This document shows, piece by piece, positions 53,184 through 61,538 of a stretch of DNA of 64,000 nucleotides. The notes below the pieces were generated by a model that was given only the letters and a program-made list of their open reading frames with translations, did not search any database and was not told where the DNA came from. A program made the position numbers and the translations under genes. The stretch is from Burkholderia catarinensis (GTDB lineage: Bacteria > Pseudomonadota > Gammaproteobacteria > Burkholderiales > Burkholderiaceae). Every line of letters begins with the position of its first letter. The first letter of the stretch is position 1. The DNA lies in contig NZ_MDEQ02000025.1 in assembly GCF_001883705.2 (NCBI RefSeq), forward strand, positions 1-64,000. The letters run 5' to 3'.

Positions 53184-53720
53184 TCAGTCGGTCGCGAGGC
53201 GCGCGTACAGCGCGAAATCGCCCGGCGTGCCGCGTACCATCCGGTACGCGCGCAACAGCCCTTCGTAGCGGTAGCCGCACTTCTGCAGCACGCGCGCGGA
53301 GCCCGCGTTGCTGATCAGCACGACGCCCTGGATGCGCATGAAGCCGCCGTCCGCGAACGCCCACGCGGTGACGGCCGCGCACAGCGCGCTCGCGATGCCG
53401 CGCCCCCAGTGCGCCGGCGCGAGATCGTATGCAATCTCCGCCGAGCGGTTCGCGGTGGACACCGTATGCAGCCCGATCGTCCCGGCGAGCGCGCCCGATG
53501 CGGTGTCGACGATCGCAAGACGCCGGACCGAATCCGGATCGGCCGATTCGATGGCGTCGAACAGCGGCCGCAGATCGTCGGGCGAGCGCAGGTTCCAGCT
53601 CGTGTGGCGGACGACGTCGGGGTTCGACAGGTACGCGTACCACGCGTCGAGATCCGCGCGTTCGAGTTGCCTGAGCGACAGGCCCGGGAAACCGGAGCGG
53701 GGCGGCGAGTCGATTCTCAT
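53184..53720 (-). CDS. GNAT-family N-acetyltransferase (RimJ-like)
   Basis: A 178-residue protein with the GNAT layout. LRQLERADLDAWYAYLSNPDVVRHTSW at the N-terminus is RimJ/RimL-like, AEIAYDLAPAHWGRGIASALC holds the acetyl-CoA-binding motif A and GSARVLQKCGYRYEGLLR is the usual end. It probably acetylates an amine or a protein N-terminus. The LysE-family gene lies 18 bp upstream on the same strand, so the two likely form an operon. Confidence 0.9.
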   Translation of the reverse strand: MRIDSPPRSGFPGLSLRQLERADLDAWYAYLSNPDVVRHTSWNLRSPDDLRPLFDAIESADPDSVRRLAIVDTASGALAGTIGLHTVSTANRSAEIAYDLAPAHWGRGIASALCAAVTAWAFADGGFMRIQGVVLISNAGSARVLQKCGYRYEGLLRAYRMVRGTPGDFALYARLATD

Positions 53721-53738
53721 CGGAACCGGAACCCGCGC

Positions 53739-54371
53739 CTACGTCGCATGACGCCGGTACAGCGCCAGCGAACCGGCGAGCGCGAGCAGCATCGCGCCGC
53801 ACGTGCGTTCGAGCCACAGCGCGCCCGAGCGCTTCAGCAGCCGCACCGCGCGTGCGCCGAGCAGCGCGTAGCCGAGCATCACGACGCCGTCGAGCAGCGC
53901 GAACGTGACCGCGAGCGCGACGTATTGCGGCGCGAGCGGCGCGGACGGATCGAGGAACTGCGGCAGGAACGCGGAGAAGAACAGATAGCCCTTCGGGTTC
54001 GTCACCGCGGTCAGGAAGCTCTTCGCGAAGATCGATGCGTTGCGCTCGGGCGCCGCGCCGCCGTGCGCGGCGGCGACGTCGAGCGAACCCTTCGACGTCA
54101 GCAGCCGGATCCCGACATAGGCGAGATACGCGGCGCCGAGCCACTTCACCACCGAGAACCAGAACGCCGACGCCATCAGTAGCGCGCCAAGGCCGAGCGC
54201 GACCGCGACGATCAGCACGAAGTCGGACAGCATCGCGCCCGCGAAGCCGTAGGACGCGCGGCGCACGCCGTAGCGCGAGCCGTTGGTCAGCGCGAGCAGC
54301 ACGGTCGGGCCGGGTGTCGCGATGCCGACGAACGCGACGGCGGCGAAGATCAGCAGGGTCGTTTCACGCAT
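53739..54371 (-). CDS. LysE/RhtB-family exporter
   Basis: A 210-residue inner-membrane protein with about six hydrophobic segments. FVGIATPGPTVLLALTNGSRYG at residues 14-35 is the LysE/RhtB signature, and LTAVTNPKGYLFFSAFLPQFL is the second. It should export an amino acid or derivative. It is co-directional with the acetyltransferase gene, so an acetylated amino compound is a possible substrate. It is divergent from the porin gene. Confidence 0.92.
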   Translation of the reverse strand: MRETTLLIFAAVAFVGIATPGPTVLLALTNGSRYGVRRASYGFAGAMLSDFVLIVAVALGLGALLMASAFWFSVVKWLGAAYLAYVGIRLLTSKGSLDVAAAHGGAAPERNASIFAKSFLTAVTNPKGYLFFSAFLPQFLDPSAPLAPQYVALAVTFALLDGVVMLGYALLGARAVRLLKRSGALWLERTCGAMLLALAGSLALYRRHAT

Positions 54372-54675
54372 GACGGAACTCCCGAGGGAAGGCGCGGGTT
54401 CGATTATCGGGTGCGCCAGCCCGCGCTGTACAGGCGCGACAGCCGCGACGACGGCCGCGTTTTCGACTATCTCAATTTTGGCAAGAAACTGTTTTCATTA
54501 TTCCGCTTTCGATCGGAACCGGTTCCAATTACGATGGCGGCCGCAGCGGGCATACCCGCCGCGACGTCGCGCGGACGCCGCCGGCCTCGCACCGCCGGCG
54601 GATCTCGCCGCCCGCGCGCGCTACTCGCAACAGCCAGCCAGAACAACGGGTTCACCGCCCGGAGACACGACAATC
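54372..54675. other. 304-bp upstream region of the second porin gene
   Basis: No gene is seen. An AT-richer patch around 54470-54510 may hold the porin promoter (TTGGCA at 54478-54483 is a possible -35). A long palindrome follows at 54512-54529. The gene's ribosome binding site is weak. Confidence 0.5.
54512..54529. promoter_or_regulatory. LacI-type palindromic operator upstream of a porin
   Basis: GGAACCGGTTCC at 54515-54526 is a perfect 12-bp palindrome with a central CG. Extended to ATCGGAACCGGTTCCAAT it keeps 16 of 18 symmetric positions. LacI-family repressors bind such CG-centred palindromes, for example the gluconate operator ATGTTACCGGTAACAT. It lies about 150 bp before the porin start. 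No LacI-family gene is in the window. Confidence 0.6.
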
Positions 54676-55869
54676 ATGAACAAGCAACTGATCGCAGCCC
54701 CGCTGCTGCTCTCGCTCGCGGGCATCGCGTCCGCGCAAAGCTCCGTCACGCTGTACGGCATCGTCGACGCGGGCGTGACCTATCGCAGCAACGAACGGGT
54801 GGGCTCGGCGGGCGCGTACACGGGCCATTCGAGCGTCGGGCTGACGACCGGCAACCTGTCCGGCAGCCGCTGGGGCATCAAGGGTTCCGAGGATCTCGGC
54901 GGCGGGATGCGCGCGCTGTTCGTCCTGGAGAACGGCTTCGACATCACGAACGGCACGTCGGGCCAGGGCGGCCGCCAGTTCGGCCGCCAGGCGTTCGTCG
55001 GCATCGGCAGCGACCGCTACGGCTCGGTCACGCTCGGCCGCCAGTACACGTCGCTCGACGACTTCGTGAGCCCGGTCGGCCCGTCGTCGTTCATCGGCGG
55101 CTTCGGCGCGCATCCGGGCGACATCGACGATCTCGACCAGACCGCGCGCGTCGACAGCTCGATCAAGTACACGAGCGCCAATTACTCGGGCTTCACGTTC
55201 GGCGCGCTGTACGGCTTCGGCGGCCAGCCGGGCAGCATGAAGCAGCGCAACACGTGGAGCGTCGGCGCGGCGTACGCGGCGGGCCCGCTGCGCGTCGGCG
55301 TCGGCTACGAGCGCTCGGACAACAGCAAGACGGGCGCGACCGACCCGACGGCCGGAAAATGGCAGAGTACCGACGATGGCCTGTTCAACTCGTCGATCAA
55401 CGAAGGCTATGCGAGCGCGCAATCGCAGCAGGTCATCGCGACGGGCGCGACGTACGACTTCGGCCCGGCCGTCGTCGGCGTGAACTACAGCAACGTGCAG
55501 TACCGCAGCGGCGGCCAGTCGCTGTTCACCGGCCACGCGACGTTCAACGTCGCGGGCGTGTTCACGCGCTGGAACGTGCGGCCGCAGACGCAACTGTTCG
55601 CGGGCTACAGCTACACGCGCGGCAGCGACGTCGACGGCGTGGACGACCGCGCGCAGTATCACAACGTCACGCTCGGCGCCGTCTACGACCTGTCGAAGCG
55701 CACCAGCGTGTACCTGCTCGGCGCGTACCAGCATGCATCGGGCATGACGCTCGACGCGCTCGGCCGGCCGGTGGCCGCGACCGCGTCGGTGTCCGACAAG
55801 GCGAACGGCCACTCGTCCGATTCGCGCTCGCAGGCGATCGTGAGCCTCGGGCTGCGCCAGAAGTTCTGA
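54676..55869 (+). CDS. Outer-membrane porin (Burkholderia OmpC-like, Gram-negative porin family)
   Basis: A 397-residue precursor with a signal peptide (residues 1-20, ending IASA) followed by QSSVTLYGIVDAGVTY, the family's first strand. Further strands are RWGIKGSEDLGGGMRALFVLENGF and FGRQAFVGIGSDRYGSVTLGRQY. The chain ends in Phe (GLRQKF). It is a trimeric general-diffusion porin. A LacI-type palindrome upstream suggests that it is induced by a sugar. A terminator follows. Confidence 0.95.
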   Translation: MNKQLIAAPLLLSLAGIASAQSSVTLYGIVDAGVTYRSNERVGSAGAYTGHSSVGLTTGNLSGSRWGIKGSEDLGGGMRALFVLENGFDITNGTSGQGGRQFGRQAFVGIGSDRYGSVTLGRQYTSLDDFVSPVGPSSFIGGFGAHPGDIDDLDQTARVDSSIKYTSANYSGFTFGALYGFGGQPGSMKQRNTWSVGAAYAAGPLRVGVGYERSDNSKTGATDPTAGKWQSTDDGLFNSSINEGYASAQSQQVIATGATYDFGPAVVGVNYSNVQYRSGGQSLFTGHATFNVAGVFTRWNVRPQTQLFAGYSYTRGSDVDGVDDRAQYHNVTLGAVYDLSKRTSVYLLGAYQHASGMTLDALGRPVAATASVSDKANGHSSDSRSQAIVSLGLRQKF

Positions 55870-55895
55870 CGCCACGGTCGTTGCGGTCGCAACGG

Positions 55896-55916
55896 GGCCC
55901 GCAGCCGATGCGGGCC
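55896..55916 (+). terminator. Hairpin after the porin gene
   Basis: GGCCCGCA at 55896-55903 and TGCGGGCC at 55909-55916 form a perfect 8-bp stem with a 5-nt loop, 27 bp past the stop codon. The T-run is missing (TCCC), so termination efficiency is uncertain. Confidence 0.6.
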
Positions 55917-55952
55917 TCCCATACTATCGCCCCTGTTCCTCGAGGAGACGAC

Positions 55953-56384
55953 ATGACCCGAACGCATTCCGCGCGCTGCCTGTGCGGTGCCGTCACCGTC
56001 ACGCTGCGCGGCGAGCCGGCGGCGCGCGCAAACTGCCATTGCGCGACCTGCCGCGATTTCTACGGCACGCCAATGCTGTCCGCGACCGCGTGGCCGCCGG
56101 AGCAGGTGGCGATCGGCGGCGGCAACGCGACGTTCCCGCATCCGTCGAAGTCGATGTCGCGCACGTGGTGCGCGTCGTGCGGCGAGATCGTGTTCGGGAC
56201 GAACCGGCTCGGCATGCGCGTCGTGCCGAACAGCCTGGCCGCGCGTGCGCACGGCGGGCAACTGCCCGGCGACCTGCAGCCGACGATGCACCTGTTCTAC
56301 CGGCAACGCGTGATCGACGTCGTCGATGCGTTGCCGAAATACGTCGACGGCTGGGACGGCCCGACGCTCGACCAGGCCAACTGA
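55953..56384 (+). CDS. GFA-family (glutathione-dependent formaldehyde-activating-like) zinc protein
   Basis: A 143-residue protein with the cysteine pattern of the GFA/CENP-V family: CLCG near residue 9, CHCATC near 30 and CASCG near 75, which bind two zinc ions. It was named after Gfa, once thought to help glutathione react with formaldehyde; most members have no proven role. ATG 55953 has a GAGGAG ribosome binding site. It is downstream of the porin with a terminator between, so it is probably separate. Confidence 0.88.
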   Translation: MTRTHSARCLCGAVTVTLRGEPAARANCHCATCRDFYGTPMLSATAWPPEQVAIGGGNATFPHPSKSMSRTWCASCGEIVFGTNRLGMRVVPNSLAARAHGGQLPGDLQPTMHLFYRQRVIDVVDALPKYVDGWDGPTLDQAN

Positions 56385-56825
56385 ACGATCGCGTTCGCGT
56401 GCCGGTCCCGCCGGCGCGCGGCTTTCCCCGCCGCACTCCTTTTTCCCCTCCCGCTTCGATACGCCCAATCGCCAAAAAACGATTGCGCCGGATAATATTT
56501 TTTCTCTTTCATTTGAATTTCAATTTGTAATAATTGAAGTGATTTCCGGGTAATGAAAGGCAATGCGGGCATATCAGAAAAAATGACGCGTTCGCATTGG
56601 GTAATTCGGAAGAAAATGCCGGGAGAAGGCGCTGAAATCGCAGGCCGGCAGGCCTTTGCAGCGTGGTTGGGCGAGTTTGACCATCGTTGACGAAAAAGCG
56701 CCGGACGGCAAAAAGCACGGAGTGAATAATTCGGTGAAACGGCGAATGCGATTTTTCCGGAATCACCAATATTTCATGCGCCGCGATTTACAGTGTCGAC
56801 CATTGATCGTCTGGGAGCATTATTC
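56385..56825. other. AT-rich intergenic island of about 440 bp
   Basis: Between the GFA gene and the secreted beta-propeller gene the base composition drops sharply. There are runs such as ATAATATTTTTTCTC and several A/T tracts. No open frame with protein-like composition was found. A short inverted repeat, CAATCG at 56466-56471 and CGATTG at 56480-56485, is present. Such islands often mark recently acquired DNA or a silenced promoter. Confidence 0.55.
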
Positions 56826-58751
56826 ATGTCAATGAAACAAATTCGCGCGGCGTTGCTGGGAATGTGCATGGCGATGCTGGCGCCGGCGAGTCACGCGCAG
56901 GTGCAATACTCGACCGACTGGCTCGCGAACACGTACGGCACGCTGGCCCAACACGTCGGCAACGGCGCGCGCTCGATGTGGGTCGCGCCGGAGGGCGTGA
57001 TCTACACGGCGTCGCGCTGGGACGAGAACGCGGGCGGCGTCGCGATCTACCAGAACGGCCAGCCGCTCGGCACGATCGGCATCCACGACGAATTCCAGGG
57101 CGGGGCGATCACCGGCAATTCGACGTCGCTGTTCGTCGCGCTCGGCTACAACCGCACGTTCGGCAGCGGCTCGGTGGGCCGCTACAACCGAAGCACGAAC
57201 CAGCGCGACCTGCGCATCCCGGTCAGCACGTGGACGGGCATCCAGTACGCGGACGTGATCACGGGCCTCGCGACGGGCGGCAACCTGCTGTACGTGAGCG
57301 ACTTCTACGGCAACCGCGTGCGCGTCTATACGACCGACGGCGTGTGGCAGCGCGACATCGGCGTAACGGGCCCCGGCGCGCTGGCGCTCGATGCGGCCGG
57401 CAACCTGTGGGTCGCGCGCAAGAGTGCGGGCGTCGTCGCGCAGTTCAGCGCGACCGGTACGGCGATGAACACGCTCCAGATGGCGGCCGGCGCACAGCCG
57501 GCGTCGCTGTACTTCGATGCGTCGATGGGCCGGTTGATGGTCGGCGACGCAGGGCCCGACATGAACATCAAGGTCTACAGCGGGCTTCCCGGCCTGCCGG
57601 TGCAGGTCGGCTCGTTCGGCGTGCAGGGCGGCTATCTCGACACGACGACGGGCATCAAGGGGCAGGTGGGCGACAAGCGCTTCACGCGCGTCGCCGCGCT
57701 CGGCAAGGATTCGGCCGGCAACCTGTACGTGCTGAACAACGCGTGGGGCGGCGGCTGGGATCTCGGCCGCAACGGCAGCACGGACCTTCATTCGTACGGC
57801 CCGACGGGCGCGCTGCAATGGAAGCTGCAGGCGCTGAACTTCGAGGGGATCGCCGCGCCCGATCCCGTGACGGACGGCACGTTGTTCTACAGCGGCAACA
57901 ACGTGTATACGGGGTCGGCGGGCGGCACGTTCGTCGCGAACACGGTCGACCCGTTCACCTATCCGAAGGACCCGCGCCTCGACATGAACGACTACCAGCG
58001 CGGCCAGCACTTCGGCCAGCTCGTGACGGTCGGCGGCAACCGGATTCTCGTCGCGTCGGGCCAGAACCCGGGCAACTTCAACTTCTATTACTTCAACGCC
58101 GCGAGCGGCTATATCGCGATTCCGGCCGGCTCGCTCCCGGGCAAGCCGTTCAACACGACACTGCAGGTGACGGCCGGTTTCGACATCGACGGCAACGGCG
58201 ACGTGTGGGCCGGGCTGAACGGATCGAACGTGATTTCCCGCTACCCGATGACGGGCTTCGACGCGACCGGCAAACCGTCATGGGGCAAGCCGACGACGAC
58301 GGCCGTGCCGAGCACCGTGGCGCCGGTCACGCGCATCATCTACCAGGCCGACAGCGACACGATGATCCTCGCGCAGGGCCTCGCGGGCAATTGGGACTGG
58401 ACCGCGATGAACGGGCACATCGAGGTCTATCACGGCTGGAAGAACGGCAACACGAGCGCACCGAACCCGGTGATCAACCTGACGAGCGCGAACCCGAAAT
58501 CGATCGCGGCGGCCGGCCACTACCTGTTCGTCGGCTACGTGCATACGGTGCCGAACATCGACGTGTTCGACCTGAACACCGGAGCGCTCGTCACGACGCT
58601 GACGAATTCGAACACGTCGGCGATGGACGTCGGCAACGACGTCGACTCGATGTACGGCGTGCGTGCGTACCTGCGCTCGACCGGCGAGTACGTGATTACC
58701 AAGGACAACTACAACGGATCGAGCATCGTCGTGTATCGCTGGCATCCGTGA
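56826..58751 (+). CDS. Secreted beta-propeller-like (NHL/SMP-30-type) protein of unknown function
   Basis: A 641-residue precursor. A signal peptide spans about residues 1-26 (RAALLGMCMAMLAPASHA). The rest is rich in Gly, Asn, Thr and Tyr. It carries repeated segments such as GPGALALDAAGNLWVA, AALGKDSAGNLYVLN and TAGFDIDGNGDVWAGLN, the blade pattern of NHL-type propellers. There is no membrane anchor. The start is ATG 56826, 8 bp after GGGAG; ATG 56832 is also possible. It follows an AT-rich island. Role unknown; binding of a carbohydrate or protein partner is conceivable. Confidence 0.75.
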   Translation: MSMKQIRAALLGMCMAMLAPASHAQVQYSTDWLANTYGTLAQHVGNGARSMWVAPEGVIYTASRWDENAGGVAIYQNGQPLGTIGIHDEFQGGAITGNSTSLFVALGYNRTFGSGSVGRYNRSTNQRDLRIPVSTWTGIQYADVITGLATGGNLLYVSDFYGNRVRVYTTDGVWQRDIGVTGPGALALDAAGNLWVARKSAGVVAQFSATGTAMNTLQMAAGAQPASLYFDASMGRLMVGDAGPDMNIKVYSGLPGLPVQVGSFGVQGGYLDTTTGIKGQVGDKRFTRVAALGKDSAGNLYVLNNAWGGGWDLGRNGSTDLHSYGPTGALQWKLQALNFEGIAAPDPVTDGTLFYSGNNVYTGSAGGTFVANTVDPFTYPKDPRLDMNDYQRGQHFGQLVTVGGNRILVASGQNPGNFNFYYFNAASGYIAIPAGSLPGKPFNTTLQVTAGFDIDGNGDVWAGLNGSNVISRYPMTGFDATGKPSWGKPTTTAVPSTVAPVTRIIYQADSDTMILAQGLAGNWDWTAMNGHIEVYHGWKNGNTSAPNPVINLTSANPKSIAAAGHYLFVGYVHTVPNIDVFDLNTGALVTTLTNSNTSAMDVGNDVDSMYGVRAYLRSTGEYVITKDNYNGSSIVVYRWHP

Positions 58752-58759
58752 ACGCGCGG

Positions 58760-58787
58760 GCCGTGCGGGCCGGATGGCCTGCACGGC
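58760..58787. terminator. Hairpin between convergent propeller and TsdA-like genes
   Basis: GCCGTGC at 58760-58766 pairs with GCACGGC at 58781-58787. The stem continues past a G-T pair with GGCC at 58768-58771 and GGCC at 58776-58779, closing a 4-nt loop. It lies in the 43-bp gap between converging genes. Confidence 0.6.
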
Positions 58788-58794
58788 GCTCGCA

Positions 58795-59730
58795 TCACGG
58801 CGCGCCGAGCACGCGCCCGTTCACGCTCAGCCCGTACATCGAATCGGGCGAATCGTGGAACTTCGCGCGCGTGTCCTGCACCGAGCCCGTGAAGCGCGGG
58901 TCTTGCGGACGTTCGTGGCTGTCCATGAAGGTCGCGACGTCCCACGCTTCCTGATCGGTCAGCGTGCCGCCGAGCCCGAGCGGCATGTTGGCCTTGATGA
59001 AGCCGGCCGCGTTGCGGATGTCGCCCATCCCCGCGCCCCAGTTGAACGAACGCGCGCCCCACAGCGCCGGGAAGACCGCGTTGCCGCCGCTCGACTGCCC
59101 CTGGCCGTCCGTACCATGGCACAGCGCGCAGTGCTGCGTGTAGACGGCGGCGCCGCGCGCATAGTCGGCCTTCTGCGCGGGCGGCGGCAGTTTCAGGAAA
59201 CCCTGCCCCGGCAGCTTCGTGCCGACCGGCGCGCCCTTCGCCAGCCAGTACGAATAGGTTTCGAGCGCGACGAGGACCGGGTCGCCGGCCGGCGGCGCCT
59301 TGCCGTTCATGCTGTAGCGGAAGCAGCCCTGCAGGCGCTCGGCGAACGTGTTCACGTGGCCGTTCTTGCTGCGGTACGCCGGATACAGCAGGTACGCGGC
59401 CCACATCGGGCTCGAATCGGGCCGCCGGCCCGCGTCGAGGTGGCAGCTCGCGCAGGTCAGCTTGTTGCCGACGTACTTGCCCGCGAACTCGGGCGTGTGC
59501 AGGAAGATCTGCTCGCCGAGCTTCACGGTCTTGCCGAACTCGTCGGCGGGTATCGCGGACTCGGCGGGCGGCGCGAACGGCCTGGCTGCCGTCACCGCTG
59601 TGGCAGGCGTGGGTGCGGAGGCGGCGGCCGGTGCGTCCTGCGGGGCGGCCGCGAACGCGAGCGCGGGCATCCAGGCCGCGCCGAGCAGGGCTGCGCGCGT
59701 GCGGCGGATCAGCGTCGTGCGGTCGATCAT
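58795..59730 (-). CDS. tsdA: TsdA-type diheme cytochrome c, probable thiosulfate dehydrogenase
   Basis: A 311-residue exported protein. A signal peptide spans about residues 1-28, then an Ala/Pro-rich linker. Two heme c sites are present: CASCH (residues 93-97) and CALCH (201-205). Cys136 in LQGCFRYSMNG matches the unusual axial cysteine of TsdA heme 1. The C-terminal part, LWGARSFNWGAGM then GFIKANMPLG, is the TsdA signature. TsdA oxidises two thiosulfates to tetrathionate (or the reverse) in the periplasm. Its start overlaps the stop of the preceding cytochrome gene by 4 bp (ATGA). It is the last gene of a four-gene operon. Confidence 0.87.
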   Translation of the reverse strand: MIDRTTLIRRTRAALLGAAWMPALAFAAAPQDAPAAASAPTPATAVTAARPFAPPAESAIPADEFGKTVKLGEQIFLHTPEFAGKYVGNKLTCASCHLDAGRRPDSSPMWAAYLLYPAYRSKNGHVNTFAERLQGCFRYSMNGKAPPAGDPVLVALETYSYWLAKGAPVGTKLPGQGFLKLPPPAQKADYARGAAVYTQHCALCHGTDGQGQSSGGNAVFPALWGARSFNWGAGMGDIRNAAGFIKANMPLGLGGTLTDQEAWDVATFMDSHERPQDPRFTGSVQDTRAKFHDSPDSMYGLSVNGRVLGAP

Positions 59731-60413
59731 CGCTTGTCTCCTTGAGCGGCGCCGCCGCGCGCGTAGTAGGCGGCCACCGCGTCGATGTCGGCGTCGGACA
59801 GCTTGCCGGCGATCGCCGGCATCAGCGCCATCGGTCCGGGCGGGCGCGTGCCGTGTTTCCAGCCGTTCAACTGGCCGGCGATGTACGCGGCGGGCTGGCC
59901 CGCGAGCGGCGGAAACGCGGTGCCCACGCCGAGCCCCCCGGGGCCGTGGCATTGGGCGCACGCGGGCAGGCCCTGCGACCAGCGTCCGCGCGTCGCGAGC
60001 CACGCGCCGGTGTTCGCCGGGTCGATCGACGTGTCGTCGGCGGCGACGATGCCGGCCGGCGCGGGCAGGCTCGCGAAGTACGCGGATACCGCATCGCGCT
60101 CGTGCGCCGTCAGCAGTTTCGAGAGCGGCTGCATGACCGGATTCTGGCGGCTGCCGTCCGCGAAAGCGGCAAGCTGCGCGGACAGATACGCGGCGTGGGT
60201 ACCCGCGAGGCGCGGGAAGCCGGCCGCCGCGTTGCCTTCGCCCTGGCTGCCGTGGCAGCCGATGCAGGCGGCGACGCCCGTCGCCGTGCCCTGTGTGGCG
60301 ATCGTCTTGCCGAGCGTCGCGTCGTCCGCGCGCGCGTGGCCGGCCAGCAGTGCGGCCGCAGCGAGCAGCAGCGGCGCGAACCGGCGTCGTGGTGTGTCCA
60401 CCGTATCGTTCAC
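59727..60413 (-). CDS. tsdB: Diheme cytochrome c, TsdB/c4-like electron acceptor
   Basis: A 228-residue exported protein with a signal peptide (about residues 1-30, LLLAAAALLAGHARA) and two CxxCH heme sites: CIGCH ending at His54 and CAQCH ending at His156. The duplicated domain layout is that of cytochrome c4 and of TsdB, the electron acceptor that precedes TsdA in several bacteria. The start is GTG 60413, with a strong AGGAGGGG ribosome binding site; no good ATG is nearby. Its stop overlaps the tsdA start by 4 bp. Confidence 0.82.
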   Translation of the reverse strand: MNDTVDTPRRRFAPLLLAAAALLAGHARADDATLGKTIATQGTATGVAACIGCHGSQGEGNAAAGFPRLAGTHAAYLSAQLAAFADGSRQNPVMQPLSKLLTAHERDAVSAYFASLPAPAGIVAADDTSIDPANTGAWLATRGRWSQGLPACAQCHGPGGLGVGTAFPPLAGQPAAYIAGQLNGWKHGTRPPGPMALMPAIAGKLSDADIDAVAAYYARGGAAQGDKR

Positions 60414-60473
60414 GTGTCCCCTCCTTGTTGTCGGTCGCATGTGCGCCGCCGGACTGCCGGCGCGGCCGCGCAA

Positions 60474-61538
60474 TCAGCCCGCGTCGGGCTGCTTCTGCTC
60501 CGGCGCGAGGTGCTGCGCCGGTGTCGCCGCATCGTATCGGCCGAAGCCGTAGCGCTGGAAAATCCGGAACGCTTCCGGCGACCGGATGAACGCGAGCCAC
60601 GTGCGCGCGGCCTCCGGATGCGGCGCGTCCTTCACCATCGCCCCCGCATAGATCGCCGTCGTATTCTGCTCGGCCGGAATGTCGATGTGCATCAGCGGAT
60701 GCCCGACCTGTTCCTGGAACGCCGCTTCGGATTGCCACAGCACGCCCGCGTCCGCGCGACCCTGCATCAGGAACAGCGCGGTTTCCCGATGGTGGATGTG
60801 CGTGAGCTCGGTCGTGCCGGTGCGCACCTTTTCGTCGTAGACGGTATGCGCGAGCGTGTCGCCGCCGGCCTTCACGAGCGACGCGCGGATCTGCCGCGCG
60901 ACGCCTTCGAATTCCGGATTGGGCATTGCAAGCTGCACGTCGGGCCGCGCGAGGTCGTTCAGCGACGCGATGCGCTTCGGATTGCCTGCGCGCACCATGA
61001 TCGTCAGCTGGTTCGTCACGTAGGGCACGGCCGGGCCGGCGAGCGTGCCGTCCGCGATCAGCCCGTTGATCTTGCCGAGCCCCGCGAAATACGCGTCGGG
61101 CTTGACCGTCCATGTCATGTTGCCGACGGTGATCGTGCCGCCCGCGTGGATCTGCTTCACGAGGAGGCCGGGCGGGATCGTCTCCCAGTAGATGCGGCCG
61201 CGGTACTCGGGATGGTCTTCCTCGAACTTCGCGACGAGCGGCGCCATCGCGAAGAAGTAGTTGCCGCCGACGAACAGCACGAGCTTCGGCGCGGTGAGGT
61301 CGCCGTGGAAATCGGCGAGCACGTCGACCTGCGGCACCGTGAATTCGAGGCCACGGTGCGTCGCGTCGTTGTTGCGGCCGTCCTGCCACGGCGGAAAGAT
61401 GTTCGTGGCGGTGTCGGCGGGCGCGGCGAGCGAGAGTGCCGACGCGCAGCAGAGCCACGCGGCCAGCACGGCGCGCAGCGTGCGCCGACGGCGGTGCGAT
61501 GGTGGTTGCATGGGGATCGATGTCATCGCGGGGCTCAT
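60474..61538 (-). CDS. Periplasmic solute-binding protein (ABC type 2 fold) without an adjacent permease
   Basis: A 354-residue exported protein. A signal peptide lies at about residues 20-40 (RAVLAAWLCCASALSLAA). The remainder has the type-2 binding-protein layout, similar to molybdate/sulfate-type proteins: KLVLFVGGNYFFAMAPLVAKFEEDHPEY, YVTNQLTIMVRAGNP and AGAMVKDAPHPEAARTWLAFI. No ABC ATPase or permease is near. Start ATG 61538 overlaps the upstream stop by 4 bp; ATG 61526 and 61511 are alternatives. It sits between a DsrE-like gene and diheme cytochrome genes, so it may bind a sulfur anion for them. Confidence 0.78.
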   Translation of the reverse strand: MSPAMTSIPMQPPSHRRRRTLRAVLAAWLCCASALSLAAPADTATNIFPPWQDGRNNDATHRGLEFTVPQVDVLADFHGDLTAPKLVLFVGGNYFFAMAPLVAKFEEDHPEYRGRIYWETIPPGLLVKQIHAGGTITVGNMTWTVKPDAYFAGLGKINGLIADGTLAGPAVPYVTNQLTIMVRAGNPKRIASLNDLARPDVQLAMPNPEFEGVARQIRASLVKAGGDTLAHTVYDEKVRTGTTELTHIHHRETALFLMQGRADAGVLWQSEAAFQEQVGHPLMHIDIPAEQNTTAIYAGAMVKDAPHPEAARTWLAFIRSPEAFRIFQRYGFGRYDAATPAQHLAPEQKQPDAG

